Source of the DNA: Candidatus Cloacimonadota bacterium
GTDB taxonomy: Bacteria > Cloacimonadota > Cloacimonadia > Cloacimonadales > Cloacimonadaceae
Direction of reading: 5' to 3'
NCBI GenBank assembly: GCA_029781115.1
Contig: JAKOXG010000011.1
Coordinates: 124,001 to 188,000, forward strand
DNA: 64,000 nt
Position 1 is the stretch's first letter; each line of letters starts with the position of its first letter. A program made the translations under genes and the position numbers. Below the pieces are notes generated by a model that did not search any database, had not been told where the DNA came from, and saw nothing but the letters and a program-made list of their open reading frames with translations. Positions 44,345 through 53,199 of the stretch are shown piece by piece.

Positions 44345-46468
44345 TCACAACGATACTGAGACCTTGAAATAGGCCGAGGCGCTGTCTTTGCTGAAGTGCC
44401 CCAGATAGTCGTTGCCTGTGGGGGCCACATCCCGTGTTTGGGCGGATTTAAAGCCTGCGTAGAGAAACCAGTCCCGCTTGAATTCATAGCGCATATTGGC
44501 GTAATAGCCGAGCTGGGGATAGTAGTTCGGTGTTTCATAACTGCTGTAGCTCAAGCCGGTTGTGAGGCTAAACTGCAGATTGGGCATATATCTGATGCTG
44601 GCATTGAAGATGGAGTATCTATCATCCAGGTGGATGGTGTAGGGCACGCCTCCGTAAACAATGATGTTTTCCTTTGAATAGGCATAATCCTTGAGGTTCC
44701 AGAAGAGGTAGTAATTATACTTTTTAGCCAGAACTCCGCCGATCGTGGCATAGAAGCTATTGCAGTCATAGGTATCGTTCAGGGCGTAAACCATGGTATG
44801 TGAACGGGAAAAGTTGACGCTCGGGATGAACCCAATCCAGCGGTTGAGGATGATGGAAGTGCCGAAGCTGTAATAGTCATGGTCTCTATGCAATTCGTCG
44901 TACATATTGCCAACCTGGGCGGCGAAGGTGGCTTTGAGCCTGGATTTGGATTCAAGTGTAAGTCTTCCGTAGTAGGCAAGTTCAGAATCTGTGCCACCCT
45001 CATGAAACCAGTCCATGCCATCTACAGACGCAAAGCAGCTTGCCTGCTTGAGAAAACCATACATAGGCTTGGAGTTCCAGGATGAGGTGACGCTATAGGT
45101 CTGACGGTCTTTGTAATACAGGTAGCCTGCATCGGCGTAGATGTCCTTGCTCGTCTTATCGTAGGAGGTGGTAAAAACAAATCTGCCGGGATAAAAGCTC
45201 AGGGTTCCGCCTGCCTGATAGCCCTTTTTCACTGAAGTGTCCTGGGCATGGTCGTCCTGCTTGATGGTGCCGATCACGCTGGCACAGATGTCCATGTATT
45301 TGTAGATCTGATACTGGTAGATTCCGTTGTAGAGGTGGTTGTAGTAGCCTTCATTCAGCCTGCTGACCGTGGCATTGGTGAAGGTGAAATCTGAGATGGT
45401 GGAGGTGAGGGAAAGCACTTGGAAGTAGTCATCCCGATTGAGCAGATAGCCATTTTGAGTTACTTTCTTATCCAATGCACCCAGGATTCCCCACTTTGTC
45501 TTGCCGATGATGCCTGTGCCCTTGTAGGCAAACGAGGGTTGGTTGATATTTCTGGATTCAAAGGCACCATAACTCAGGCCGAAGAAGTCGAGGTCTTCGA
45601 TAAAGAAAAAGCGGTTTTCATACGGGAGATAAGGCACATCCATGTTGTAAATATCCGCTGCTTCGTCGGGTGGGGTGTCTGAGTAATCCGGGTTGAGGCT
45701 GACCTTGATATTGGTCTGCTGTGTAGGTTTCATGGCAATATCCAGGCCCAACATATCCGGATCAAAGCTGCTCGTCTTATTGATCAGATCGTAGCTTTTG
45801 ACAAAGTAAGGCCGCAGCTCTATTTTTCTGTCACGCTTGATGGGATGTGTGAGCGTAATGGCGTGCATACTGTCAAAATAGGTCTGCTTGTGATCTGAAT
45901 TTGCATAGGGACTGCTAAAGGTCTCTCCATCTACATAATGATAGCGGGTCAAAATCACTTTCCATTGATAAGGCGGCTCCTTTTTGAACCTCAAAGAGCC
46001 CAAGGGGATGGTGAAGGTGACGCTCCAGGTGGAATCTGTGTGGCTGGATTGATAGCCGTATTGGCTGTCCCACTGATAATCTATACTCATATCCTGCCGC
46101 CGCACACCATCGGCCAGGCTGCCGCTGGGGTAGGCGATGAAGACATAAGCAAAGGGCTCATCGGCAAGGGTTTTGAGCTGCACTCTCAGCATTTCAGAAC
46201 GGGGGTAGCCGTCCCTGTCCACGGGGTAACCTGCGGCGAAATTATCATCGATCTCGCATTCAAAGTGGATCATCAGGTTGTTGTCATCCTGCCAGAGCCA
46301 AGCTTTGGTAGGGAGTTTTTCTGGGATAGAGTCATCCGGGTCTACCCGCACGAAATCTGAAATGAGGTTGCTTTCCTCAAGCACCGGCTGCCGGGAGACT
46401 GGAAGTTCAAAGCCCTGCAGCAAACTCACAGCGAGTAACAAAACCAAAAATAACATAGCCTTACGCAT
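44345..46468 (-). CDS. DUF5916-like outer-membrane protein with N-terminal carbohydrate-binding-like domain
   Basis: The 707-residue protein has a signal peptide (MRKAMLFLVLLLAVSLLQG). The start is ATG 46468, with AAGGAG seven bases upstream; an earlier ATG at 46528 lacks this. The N-terminal domain (FVRVDPDDSIPEKLPTKAWLWQDDNNLMIHFECEIDD) resembles the cellulose-binding-like beta sandwich that precedes DUF5916, and the rest is a long beta-strand-rich segment with many aromatic residues (ENRFFFIEDLDFFGLSY). It ends in YFKVSVSL, consistent with an outer-membrane barrel. Function is unknown; such proteins in FCB bacteria are thought to handle polymers. Confidence 0.8.
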   Translation of the reverse strand: MRKAMLFLVLLLAVSLLQGFELPVSRQPVLEESNLISDFVRVDPDDSIPEKLPTKAWLWQDDNNLMIHFECEIDDNFAAGYPVDRDGYPRSEMLRVQLKTLADEPFAYVFIAYPSGSLADGVRRQDMSIDYQWDSQYGYQSSHTDSTWSVTFTIPLGSLRFKKEPPYQWKVILTRYHYVDGETFSSPYANSDHKQTYFDSMHAITLTHPIKRDRKIELRPYFVKSYDLINKTSSFDPDMLGLDIAMKPTQQTNIKVSLNPDYSDTPPDEAADIYNMDVPYLPYENRFFFIEDLDFFGLSYGAFESRNINQPSFAYKGTGIIGKTKWGILGALDKKVTQNGYLLNRDDYFQVLSLTSTISDFTFTNATVSRLNEGYYNHLYNGIYQYQIYKYMDICASVIGTIKQDDHAQDTSVKKGYQAGGTLSFYPGRFVFTTSYDKTSKDIYADAGYLYYKDRQTYSVTSSWNSKPMYGFLKQASCFASVDGMDWFHEGGTDSELAYYGRLTLESKSRLKATFAAQVGNMYDELHRDHDYYSFGTSIILNRWIGFIPSVNFSRSHTMVYALNDTYDCNSFYATIGGVLAKKYNYYLFWNLKDYAYSKENIIVYGGVPYTIHLDDRYSIFNASIRYMPNLQFSLTTGLSYSSYETPNYYPQLGYYANMRYEFKRDWFLYAGFKSAQTRDVAPTGNDYLGHFSKDSASAYFKVSVSL

Positions 46469-46540
46469 CTTGATCTCCTTGATAATGCGGTTAGGATGAA
46501 GCGCTCTCATGTGTTTGAGCATCTTCAAGCTGCTGATGCA

Positions 46541-46572
46541 GGCGATTGTGGCAAAGGGACGTCACAATCGCC
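46541..46572. other. Hairpin between two outer-membrane genes
   Basis: GGCGATTGTG and CACAATCGCC (10-bp perfect stem, 12-base loop), downstream of the 46643 lipoprotein gene and upstream of the DUF5916-like gene. A terminator is possible, but no T run follows. Confidence 0.4.
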
Positions 46573-46642
46573 CACGGTAAGATATTCTTGGGAGCTCCAA
46601 GCTCCTATTTACTATAGCGATAGATGTAGCGATTAAGCTTCT

Positions 46643-47446
46643 TTACTGCTGTTCTTCCGGTGGAGTGGTTTTAGTCTCCTCAGGGGAATGCTCTTCACCT
46701 TGGGCGTCATCTTGTGCGTGCAATCCCGGTTCCGGCGTATCCTGCTGAGCTGCCTGGGCTCGACTCTTTCTCCGGTTGGGCAGCCATAAAAGGGTGGATA
46801 ATACTGCGAGTGCAACAATTATCCAGGGTATGATGCTGGATGCTTTTCCGGCAGCCGCTGAGTTGGGAACCTTGTATTGCAGATAGATGGAGTCGCCTTC
46901 AGCTCCGGTATATTCCCAAGTGTAAACACCCAGGGAGTCATCTCTGACTTTGGCGTTGGTGTTCACAACCTCAAAGGGGACTTTCCAGGTGACCTTGTTT
47001 TTCAGCATCTTGGCAGCCATTTCGGCTGTTTCACCCTGCTCAAAATCCTCGCTTTTCCCGCCCAAGAGCGTGGGCTTGTAGGAAATGGTGAAGAGGCTGT
47101 GATCGGCTTTTTTCTCCTCCGTCACCATGGGCTTCGGGGCGCTTTGGGTGCTGTCTGCAAGCAAAGGAAATTCATTCAAATCCGTTATCAGGTCGAAGTG
47201 TTTTTCTCTTGTGGTGCCCTTTGTTGTCTCATCTTCAAAGGCTTTGGTTGTTATGCCATATTCTACATTTTGGAGCGAATCCTCTTCGGGAGATGATGAG
47301 AAAAGCTCTTCAGAGTAGTATTCCTTGGAAATTGCAGTGGTGTAGCTCATATCCACAGAATTGTCCTCATTGACTGTGAACACGTACTCGGTAAAAAGAC
47401 ATCCGGTCAATAGCAACGCGGCGCAAAGAATAAGTGTAAGGCGCAT
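46643..47446 (-). CDS. Lipoprotein with C-terminal membrane helix
   Basis: The 267-residue protein has lipobox LLTGC (Cys16) and then a beta-rich domain (EYVFTVNEDNSVDMSYTTAISKEYY, WEYTGAEGDSIYLQYKVPNS). Near the C-terminus lies a helix IIPWIIVALAVLSTLLWL followed by basic NRRKSR and a long acidic, Pro/Gln-rich tail. This order (lipid anchor, domain, membrane helix, cytosolic tail) resembles LppM/DUF3153-like proteins. Function unknown. Confidence 0.75.
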   Translation of the reverse strand: MRLTLILCAALLLTGCLFTEYVFTVNEDNSVDMSYTTAISKEYYSEELFSSSPEEDSLQNVEYGITTKAFEDETTKGTTREKHFDLITDLNEFPLLADSTQSAPKPMVTEEKKADHSLFTISYKPTLLGGKSEDFEQGETAEMAAKMLKNKVTWKVPFEVVNTNAKVRDDSLGVYTWEYTGAEGDSIYLQYKVPNSAAAGKASSIIPWIIVALAVLSTLLWLPNRRKSRAQAAQQDTPEPGLHAQDDAQGEEHSPEETKTTPPEEQQ

Positions 47447-47952
47447 GATTTCTCCTTTGGTTTGATCTCTTAGTTTGATATATTTGGATGGTCTTGTTTA
47501 AATTAAACGGGTTAGACGAGTCGCAGGATAAAGCAAGGGCTTTTGTTGTCAAGAATTAATTGAACTTAGCCGCGTTGGGCTTGGGGATTTTGGAGCAGGG
47601 AAAGCAGAGTGAAAATCAATTATTGATTCCAGCATAAAATAAAGTAAAGAAAAACCGCCTGTTTTGACCCCTCTCAAATGCCGATTCCATGCGGATTCCC
47701 AACTCCTTCCCTGCTGCTCTCCTGCTCCTCGATCAGCTAACGAGTAAGAAAGCAGGCAGTTAGGAGGAAGAGCCAAGGGGGAGAAAAAGCACCTCTTGGA
47801 GGGTGGTCTGCAGATGTGAAAAGTCAAATGTTTTGTAATTCTCGGATTGTTGCAAACAAATTAAGGGTCAAAAAAACAACTTCGTTAGCCAGATGAGTGT
47901 TCTGCACCACCAGTTTTATGCCGACGGTTTGGCGACCGCCCTCACTTGCCGA
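47447..47952. other. Gene-free gap containing repeat B3
   Basis: Between two minus-strand genes (start of the lipoprotein at 47446, end of the small membrane protein at 47953). Holds a family B element and nothing else recognisable. Confidence 0.6.
47611..47830 (+). repeat. Dispersed repeat family B, copy B3
   Basis: Same orientation as B1, with the core CCCCTCTCAAATGCCGATTC, GCTAACGAGTAAGAAAGCAG and AAGGGGGAGAA. Boundaries carry AAAATCAATTATTGATT (47612-47628) and GAAAAGTCAAATG (47818-47830). Confidence 0.8.
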
Positions 47953-48204
47953 TCAGATAAAAATATGCAAGACGCTTTTATCCAGGAGGATGAGGAGCGA
48001 GGTCAGCATAAGCCCCAGCAAACTCCAGGCTCGTATGCGGGGTGTGATCTTTTGTTTGAAGATGACGATATAGATGAACTCAAAAACGACATAAAAGAGC
48101 ATAAATTCCATCCGGAACCTTATGCCCAACAGGGACAGAATGATATACGCTACCAGCGATGCCACGAAGAAGGACACGAAAAACTTTGCGTCTTTACCGG
48201 TCAT
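47953..48204 (-). CDS. Small membrane protein with three helices
   Basis: Starting at ATG 48204 (AAAGAG seven bases before) the product is 83 residues with three membrane helices (FFVSFFVASLVAYIILSLLGI, MEFMLFYVVFEFIYIVIF, AWSLLGLMLTSLLILL), separated by basic loops. Upstream in-frame ATGs would add a soluble extension, which is less likely. No family is recognised. It is divergent from the ABC exporter genes, with about 246 bases between them. Confidence 0.6.
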   Translation of the reverse strand: MTGKDAKFFVSFFVASLVAYIILSLLGIRFRMEFMLFYVVFEFIYIVIFKQKITPRIRAWSLLGLMLTSLLILLDKSVLHIFI

Positions 48205-48450
48205 TGTAAACTCTTTTACTGTTTGGTTTCTTGTCTCAATTGTGCTGAGGTGCATTGTCATTGTATCGGTGAGATGAGTCAAGCATTTTCTCGGTTTTTC
48301 GTGGAAAAAAGCAAAGAGTTTCAAAACCATACGGATCGCAGCAAAAGCATGCGCATTCCAGCGCAAATATGCCTTCACTATTGGGGCTTTAGTTTTTGGT
48401 TGACAATAAAGACTGAATCAGATTCGATGGACTGCACTGGAATAATATCT

Positions 48451-49125
48451 ATGGAAATTATCAAAACAATAGGCTTGATCAAGGATTACGACCTTGGCAA
48501 GGTTAAAGTTAGAGCTCTCAATGGAGTTGATCTCACCATTGAGACGGGGGAGTTTGTGGCCATAATGGGGCCTTCCGGAAGCGGCAAGAGCACCCTGATG
48601 CACATCATCGGTTGTTTGGACAGTCCCACGGAAGGGGATTATTATCTGGATGGCACCTTGGTGAGCAAGATGAGCCGGAACGAGCTGGCAGCCATCCGCA
48701 ATGCCAAGATAGGCTTCGTGTTTCAGAGTTTTCACCTGTTGCCGCATCTGAACATCCTCAAAAATGTGGAGCTTCCGCTGATGTATGCCGGTCTTTCTGG
48801 CAAGCAGCGCAGCCTCAAAGCCAGAGAGATCCTGGACAGTGTGGGCTTGAGCGATAGATTGAAGCACAAACCGGGCGAGCTTTCCGGCGGTCAGCGTCAG
48901 AGAGTGGCCATCGCCCGCGCCATTGTCAATAAGCCCTCCATCGTGTTGGCAGATGAGCCTACGGGCAATCTGGACAGCACTTCGGGAGGCGATATTTTGG
49001 AGATTTTTGAGCGCTTGCACCGCCAAGGCAATACCATGATCATCGTCACTCACGATGCGGCTGTGGCGGCACGGGCGGACAGGATAGTCCAGATCCATGA
49101 CGGCAGGATAGAAGATGGCGATTAG
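48451..49125 (+). CDS. MacB/LolD-like ABC transporter ATP-binding protein
   Basis: The 224-residue ATPase has Walker A GPSGSGKST (about residues 39-47), the signature LSGGQRQRVAIARAIV and Walker B IVLADEPTGNLDS, followed by HD in IVTHDAAVAARADRIV. This is the MacB/LolD/FtsE-type group that powers FtsX-like permeases. The start at ATG 48451 gives the normal N-terminus MEIIKTIGLIKDY; upstream frame extension is not family-like. A TTGACA lies at 48400, but no convincing -10 follows. It overlaps the permease gene by 11 bases. Confidence 0.92.
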   Translation: MEIIKTIGLIKDYDLGKVKVRALNGVDLTIETGEFVAIMGPSGSGKSTLMHIIGCLDSPTEGDYYLDGTLVSKMSRNELAAIRNAKIGFVFQSFHLLPHLNILKNVELPLMYAGLSGKQRSLKAREILDSVGLSDRLKHKPGELSGGQRQRVAIARAIVNKPSIVLADEPTGNLDSTSGGDILEIFERLHRQGNTMIIVTHDAAVAARADRIVQIHDGRIEDGD

Positions 49126-50347
49126 TCTGGCGGAATCTGTATACATCGGTTTGATCGATGTTTCCACGCGCAAAGTGAGAACTGCGGTGACGCTCTTTGG
49201 CATCGTGCTTGGTGTGATGAGCATCATGGTGGTTTTGGCGATCGTCAACGGGATGAACGAGGTTACCTTGGACTGGATGCAGCAGCGTGGCGGCTTGAAC
49301 AAGATACAGATAAGCATGAACTGGGACTATGATTTCAGCCGTGGCGGCGAAGCCACGTTCAGCATGAGGGAAGTGGACTACTTGCGGAGTCAACTTGAAG
49401 ATGTGGAAGCTTTTAACCCACAGGTGCAGGCTTGGGGTTCGATCGTGCAATTTCGGGATTCGGATTTTGAAACAAGCGCCATGGGTGTGTATCCTGATCT
49501 GCAGAAAGTCGAGGATTGGGAGCTGGAAAAGGGACGCTTTATCAATCTGGATGACATCCGCAATCACAACAACGTGATCGTGCTGGGCTCCACGGTGGCG
49601 GAGAATCTCTTTCGCAACCGCAACCCTTTAGGTCAATATGTGACGCTGAATAAGCAGCAGTTGATGGTGATCGGGGTGCTGAAGAGCAAATATTGGAAAA
49701 ACCAGGGTGATGGGGCTTTCAGCGGTAACGTGCTGGAATATATGAACCGGCAGGTGTTTCTGCCTCTTTCCACGATGATCGCCAAGGTAAATCCCAATCT
49801 CAAGGTAAGTAGCATCGAGATCAAGGTTTTGCCGGGTAAAGACATCTCCAAGGTCAAGCGTCAGGCTGAAGATCTGGTGCTGAATATCAAAAGGGGCAAG
49901 CAGCTGTTTCGGGTGTCGAGTGCCCAGGAAGAGATGCAGATGATGAAGAAGAGTATGGTGATCTTTACCGTTATCTTCTTTCTGATTGCGATGATCTCGC
50001 TCTTGGTGGGCGGGATTGTGATCACCAATATCATGCTGGCTTCGGTGAAAGAGCGCACCCGCGAGATAGGCGTGCGCATCGCCGTGGGAGCCAGAGGTAA
50101 AGACATCCTGATCCAGTTTTTGGTGCAGACCATGCTGATCACCACTTTGGGAGGCGTGTTTGGCATCTTTGCCGGAATTGCTATCTTGGATGTGGTGGCA
50201 GGTTTTTTGGATATCACGCTGAAAGCGGCTCCCAATATGATATGGGTAGCGCTGCTGGTATCTGCATCCACAGGTTTGATCTTTGGCATCGGGCCGGCTT
50301 ACAAGGCCAGTAAGCTGGATCCGGTCAAGGCTTTGATGGAGGATTGA
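49115..50347 (+). CDS. FtsX-like/MacB-type ABC permease
   Basis: The 410-residue permease has one N-terminal helix (TAVTLFGIVLGVMSIMVVLAIVNGM), a large periplasmic MacB_PCD-like domain (YVTLNKQQLMVIGVLKSK), and three C-terminal helices in the FtsX domain (IFFLIAMISLLVGGIVITNIMLASVKERTREIGVRIAVGA). ERTREIG(V/I)R is the family's coupling motif. With the ATPase it would export lipoproteins, peptides or drugs or transduce force across the envelope. No HlyD-type adaptor gene is adjacent, so a LolCE-like or signalling role is also possible. Confidence 0.9.
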   Translation: MAISLAESVYIGLIDVSTRKVRTAVTLFGIVLGVMSIMVVLAIVNGMNEVTLDWMQQRGGLNKIQISMNWDYDFSRGGEATFSMREVDYLRSQLEDVEAFNPQVQAWGSIVQFRDSDFETSAMGVYPDLQKVEDWELEKGRFINLDDIRNHNNVIVLGSTVAENLFRNRNPLGQYVTLNKQQLMVIGVLKSKYWKNQGDGAFSGNVLEYMNRQVFLPLSTMIAKVNPNLKVSSIEIKVLPGKDISKVKRQAEDLVLNIKRGKQLFRVSSAQEEMQMMKKSMVIFTVIFFLIAMISLLVGGIVITNIMLASVKERTREIGVRIAVGARGKDILIQFLVQTMLITTLGGVFGIFAGIAILDVVAGFLDITLKAAPNMIWVALLVSASTGLIFGIGPAYKASKLDPVKALMED

Positions 50348-50350
50348 GAA

Positions 50351-51403
50351 ATGAAATTGCAGAAAGGACAGAGCTTTTTTGTTGCCTTGGCGAAGGCGAT
50401 CTACGGCAAAATCTGCAATGTGTATGACGTTTTGACGACTCCGGAAAAGCTCAAGCAGGTGCTGCAAAATGCCTGGAACTTCGTCAAAGTGTTTTACAAA
50501 CGCGTTACCAACGATGGAGTGCTCAAAGAATCCGCCTCGCTGACCTATATCACGTTGCTGGGTTTTGTGCCCTTTATCACCTTTGTGTTTATGATCGTGC
50601 CGGATCTGCCTTTCCTCAATGTGAAGGACAAGATTCGGGAGATTTTGGCAGCAAACATGGTGCCCGGTTCTGCATCCGCGATCATGGGTTATCTGGATGA
50701 TTTTGTCAAGAATCGCACTGCTTTTAACATCGTGAGCTTTGTGATCCTGATCGTGAGCTCGTATTCGCTGTTTCGCAATATCCGCAACGCCTTCGACCGC
50801 ATCCTGAATGTGCGGATGGCAAATTCACAAGACCTGATCTCGCAACTGATCAAGTTCTTGGGAACGCTGATCTTTGGATTTTTCATCATGGTGGTGCTGT
50901 TTTCCGCCTCCTCGCTGCCGGTGATCTCACTGATCTTCAACCTGCCCATCCTAAAGCAGATCAGCTACTTCCTGCCTTTTGTGGTGCAGTTTTTGGGCAT
51001 CAGCCTCCTCTACAGCCTGATTCCCACGATCCGGGTGGGGCGTAAAGCAGTGATGCAGGGCGCATTCTGGACCAGTGTGGTCTGGGCTTTGGTCAAAAAC
51101 CTCTTCGACATCTATATCTACAATCTGACCAGCATCCAGGCGGTGTATGGCGTGATGTCTGCGCTGCCTATCTTCCTGATGTGGATATACTTTAACTGGG
51201 TGATCATCATGGGTGGTATCGTGCTGGTGAGTGTGTTGGATAAGAAGGGCGAAGTGGAAGACCTTGTGGAGGAGCCGCGCAAGACAGTGCGTTTGACTCT
51301 GGAACTGTATAGCGACGATAATTTGAACCGCAGGTTGGAAGGCTTGGTGGACAAGAAAGACCTGCTCGAAGTTTTAAAGGAAGATTTAGAAAAGGAAGAT
51401 TAG
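50351..51403 (+). CDS. YihY/BrkB-family membrane protein
   Basis: The 350-residue protein has about six membrane segments with the YihY signature LKESASLTYITLLGFVPFITF, the central VSFVILIVSSYSLFRNIRNAFDRI and GVMSALPIFLMWIYFNWVIIMGG. The family was once called ribonuclease BN, but that assignment was mistaken, and the function is unknown; a transporter or membrane-integrity role is guessed. A charged C-terminal tail of about 60 residues is cytoplasmic. It is three bases behind the ABC permease and touches purH. Confidence 0.9.
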   Translation: MKLQKGQSFFVALAKAIYGKICNVYDVLTTPEKLKQVLQNAWNFVKVFYKRVTNDGVLKESASLTYITLLGFVPFITFVFMIVPDLPFLNVKDKIREILAANMVPGSASAIMGYLDDFVKNRTAFNIVSFVILIVSSYSLFRNIRNAFDRILNVRMANSQDLISQLIKFLGTLIFGFFIMVVLFSASSLPVISLIFNLPILKQISYFLPFVVQFLGISLLYSLIPTIRVGRKAVMQGAFWTSVVWALVKNLFDIYIYNLTSIQAVYGVMSALPIFLMWIYFNWVIIMGGIVLVSVLDKKGEVEDLVEEPRKTVRLTLELYSDDNLNRRLEGLVDKKDLLEVLKEDLEKED

Positions 51404-52951
51404 ATGAAAAGATATGCTTTATTGTCGGTAAGCGACAAGACAAACGTGGAGACTTTGGCTATGGCTCTGGAAAAGCTGGGCTATACCATCCTTTCCACTT
51501 CCAATACTGCCAAGCACCTGAGGAAGTTTTGCCAAGAGGTGGTGGAAGTATCGGATGTCACCGGTTTTGAGGAGATTCTGGATGGCAGGGTCAAGACTCT
51601 GCATCCGGTGATCCATGCAGGGATCCTGGCCGATCGAGACGAGCCTGCGCACGTGCAAACGCTTGCAGACAAGGGGATTGGCCAAATCGACGTGGTGGTG
51701 GTGAACCTCTATCCCTTTGCACAAAAGCGGATTGAAAACAGGGGAGACCACAACCTGATCATCGAAAACATCGATATCGGCGGGCCGGCTCTGGTACGCG
51801 CTGCTGCAAAGAACTATCGCCATGTGCTGGTGCTCACCGATCCCCTGGATTATCCGCCCACTTTGGAGATGCTGGAAAGCGAGGCAGGCGTGCCGGAAGC
51901 GTGGAGACTGTATCTAGCGCACAAAGCTTTTGAGCTGACTTCAGCTTACGATTACCAGATCATGGATTACCTCTCCGAGCATCACTTGGATACCGTTCCC
52001 AGCAAGATGATGCCGCACAACCTGGATCTGTCCTATACGCTGAACCAGGGCTTGCGCTATGGTGAAAACCCGCATCAAAATGCCGGCCTCTACGTGAACC
52101 GCAAAGAAGGCTGGAAGTGTCTGCACGGTAAGGAGCTATCCCTGAATAACGTGATGGATATAGACTCCTCGATGCGGGTGGTGCGCCTCTTTGAGGAACC
52201 CACGGTGGTGATCACCAAACACACCGCCCCCTGCGGCATCGGCAGTGCAGATAAACTGGCGGATGCCTATCGCAAAGCCTTTGCGGCGGATAACATATCG
52301 CCCTTTGGCGGCATCGTGGCGGTGAACCGTCCCCTGGATCTGGAAACGGCAGTGTGCATCAACAGCATCTTCACCGAGATCATCATTGCGCCGGATTATG
52401 AGCCGGGTGTGCTGGAAGTTTTGGTGAAGAAGAAGAACCGGCGCCTGATCCAATACGATCCCCAATTGCTGGTCAAACCCGCTCATCCCTATGAAGTTAA
52501 GACCATGTGGTGGGGAGTGGTAGCGCAAGAGTGGGACGAGACAAATACGGATTATTCAAACTGGAAAGTGGTGACCCGCGAGAAGCCTTCCTCAGATCAA
52601 TTTGAAGCGCTGATCTGGGGCTGGAAAGTGGTGTCACAGCTGCGTTCCAATGCCATTGCCCTCACCACCAAGGATCAAACCTTGGGCTTGGGTATGGGGC
52701 AGACGAGTCGAGTGGATTCCGCGGCAATCGCCATCTGGAAAGCGAAGAAGTTTGGGCACGACCTTTCCAATGCGGTGTGTGCCTCAGACGGCTTTTTCCC
52801 TTACCGGGATTCCGTGGACAGACTGTATCAGGCAGGCGTGCGAGCCATCATTCAACCGGGTGGTTCCAAGGCTGATGACGAGATCATCCAGGCCTGCAAT
52901 GAGCTTGATATAGCCATGGTTTTTACAGGTGTCAGACATTTTAAGCACTAA
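51404..52951 (+). CDS. purH: Bifunctional AICAR formyltransferase / IMP cyclohydrolase
   Basis: The 515-residue enzyme performs the last two steps of IMP synthesis. The N-terminal IMP cyclohydrolase domain has LLSVSDKTNVE, ILSTSNTAKHL, GFEEILDGRVKTLHPVIHAGIL and IDVVVVNLYPF. The formyltransferase domain begins around residue 200 with LRYGENPHQNAGLY, and the catalytic Lys-His is in VITKHTAPCGIG. SDGFFPYRDSVDRLYQAGVRAIIQPGGS is the C-terminal motif. The start is immediately after the BrkB-like gene's stop. The tRNA-Ser gene follows. Confidence 0.97.
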   Translation: MKRYALLSVSDKTNVETLAMALEKLGYTILSTSNTAKHLRKFCQEVVEVSDVTGFEEILDGRVKTLHPVIHAGILADRDEPAHVQTLADKGIGQIDVVVVNLYPFAQKRIENRGDHNLIIENIDIGGPALVRAAAKNYRHVLVLTDPLDYPPTLEMLESEAGVPEAWRLYLAHKAFELTSAYDYQIMDYLSEHHLDTVPSKMMPHNLDLSYTLNQGLRYGENPHQNAGLYVNRKEGWKCLHGKELSLNNVMDIDSSMRVVRLFEEPTVVITKHTAPCGIGSADKLADAYRKAFAADNISPFGGIVAVNRPLDLETAVCINSIFTEIIIAPDYEPGVLEVLVKKKNRRLIQYDPQLLVKPAHPYEVKTMWWGVVAQEWDETNTDYSNWKVVTREKPSSDQFEALIWGWKVVSQLRSNAIALTTKDQTLGLGMGQTSRVDSAAIAIWKAKKFGHDLSNAVCASDGFFPYRDSVDRLYQAGVRAIIQPGGSKADDEIIQACNELDIAMVFTGVRHFKH

Positions 52952-53000
52952 TTATGTTTGACAAAATCAGCCCCTGCAAATTCATTGAGCCCACCCCTGC

Positions 53001-53094
53001 GGAGATGTGTCCGAGCTGGCTGAAGGAGCACGATTGGAAATCGTGTGTATGTGCAAAACGCGTACCCTGGGTTCGAATCCCAGCATCTCCGCCA
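53001..53094 (+). tRNA. tRNA-Ser(GGA)
   Basis: Acceptor strands GGAGATG (53001-53007) and CATCTCC (53084-53090) pair, G is the discriminator, and CCA is encoded (53092-53094). The anticodon stem CACGA/TCGTG surrounds loop TTGGAAA, giving anticodon GGA at 53036-53038, reading UCC and UCU. The long variable arm and the TTCGAAT T-loop are typical of tRNA-Ser. Confidence 0.97.
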
Positions 53095-53199
53095 CTTTTA
53101 CGGTCGAAAGAAGCCCTGATTTGCAAGGGTAGGCAGTGTTTTCCCACCTTTCGTGTGGAATTTCCCCCAACTTTTTTAACCGATTTGAGGTAAATCAAA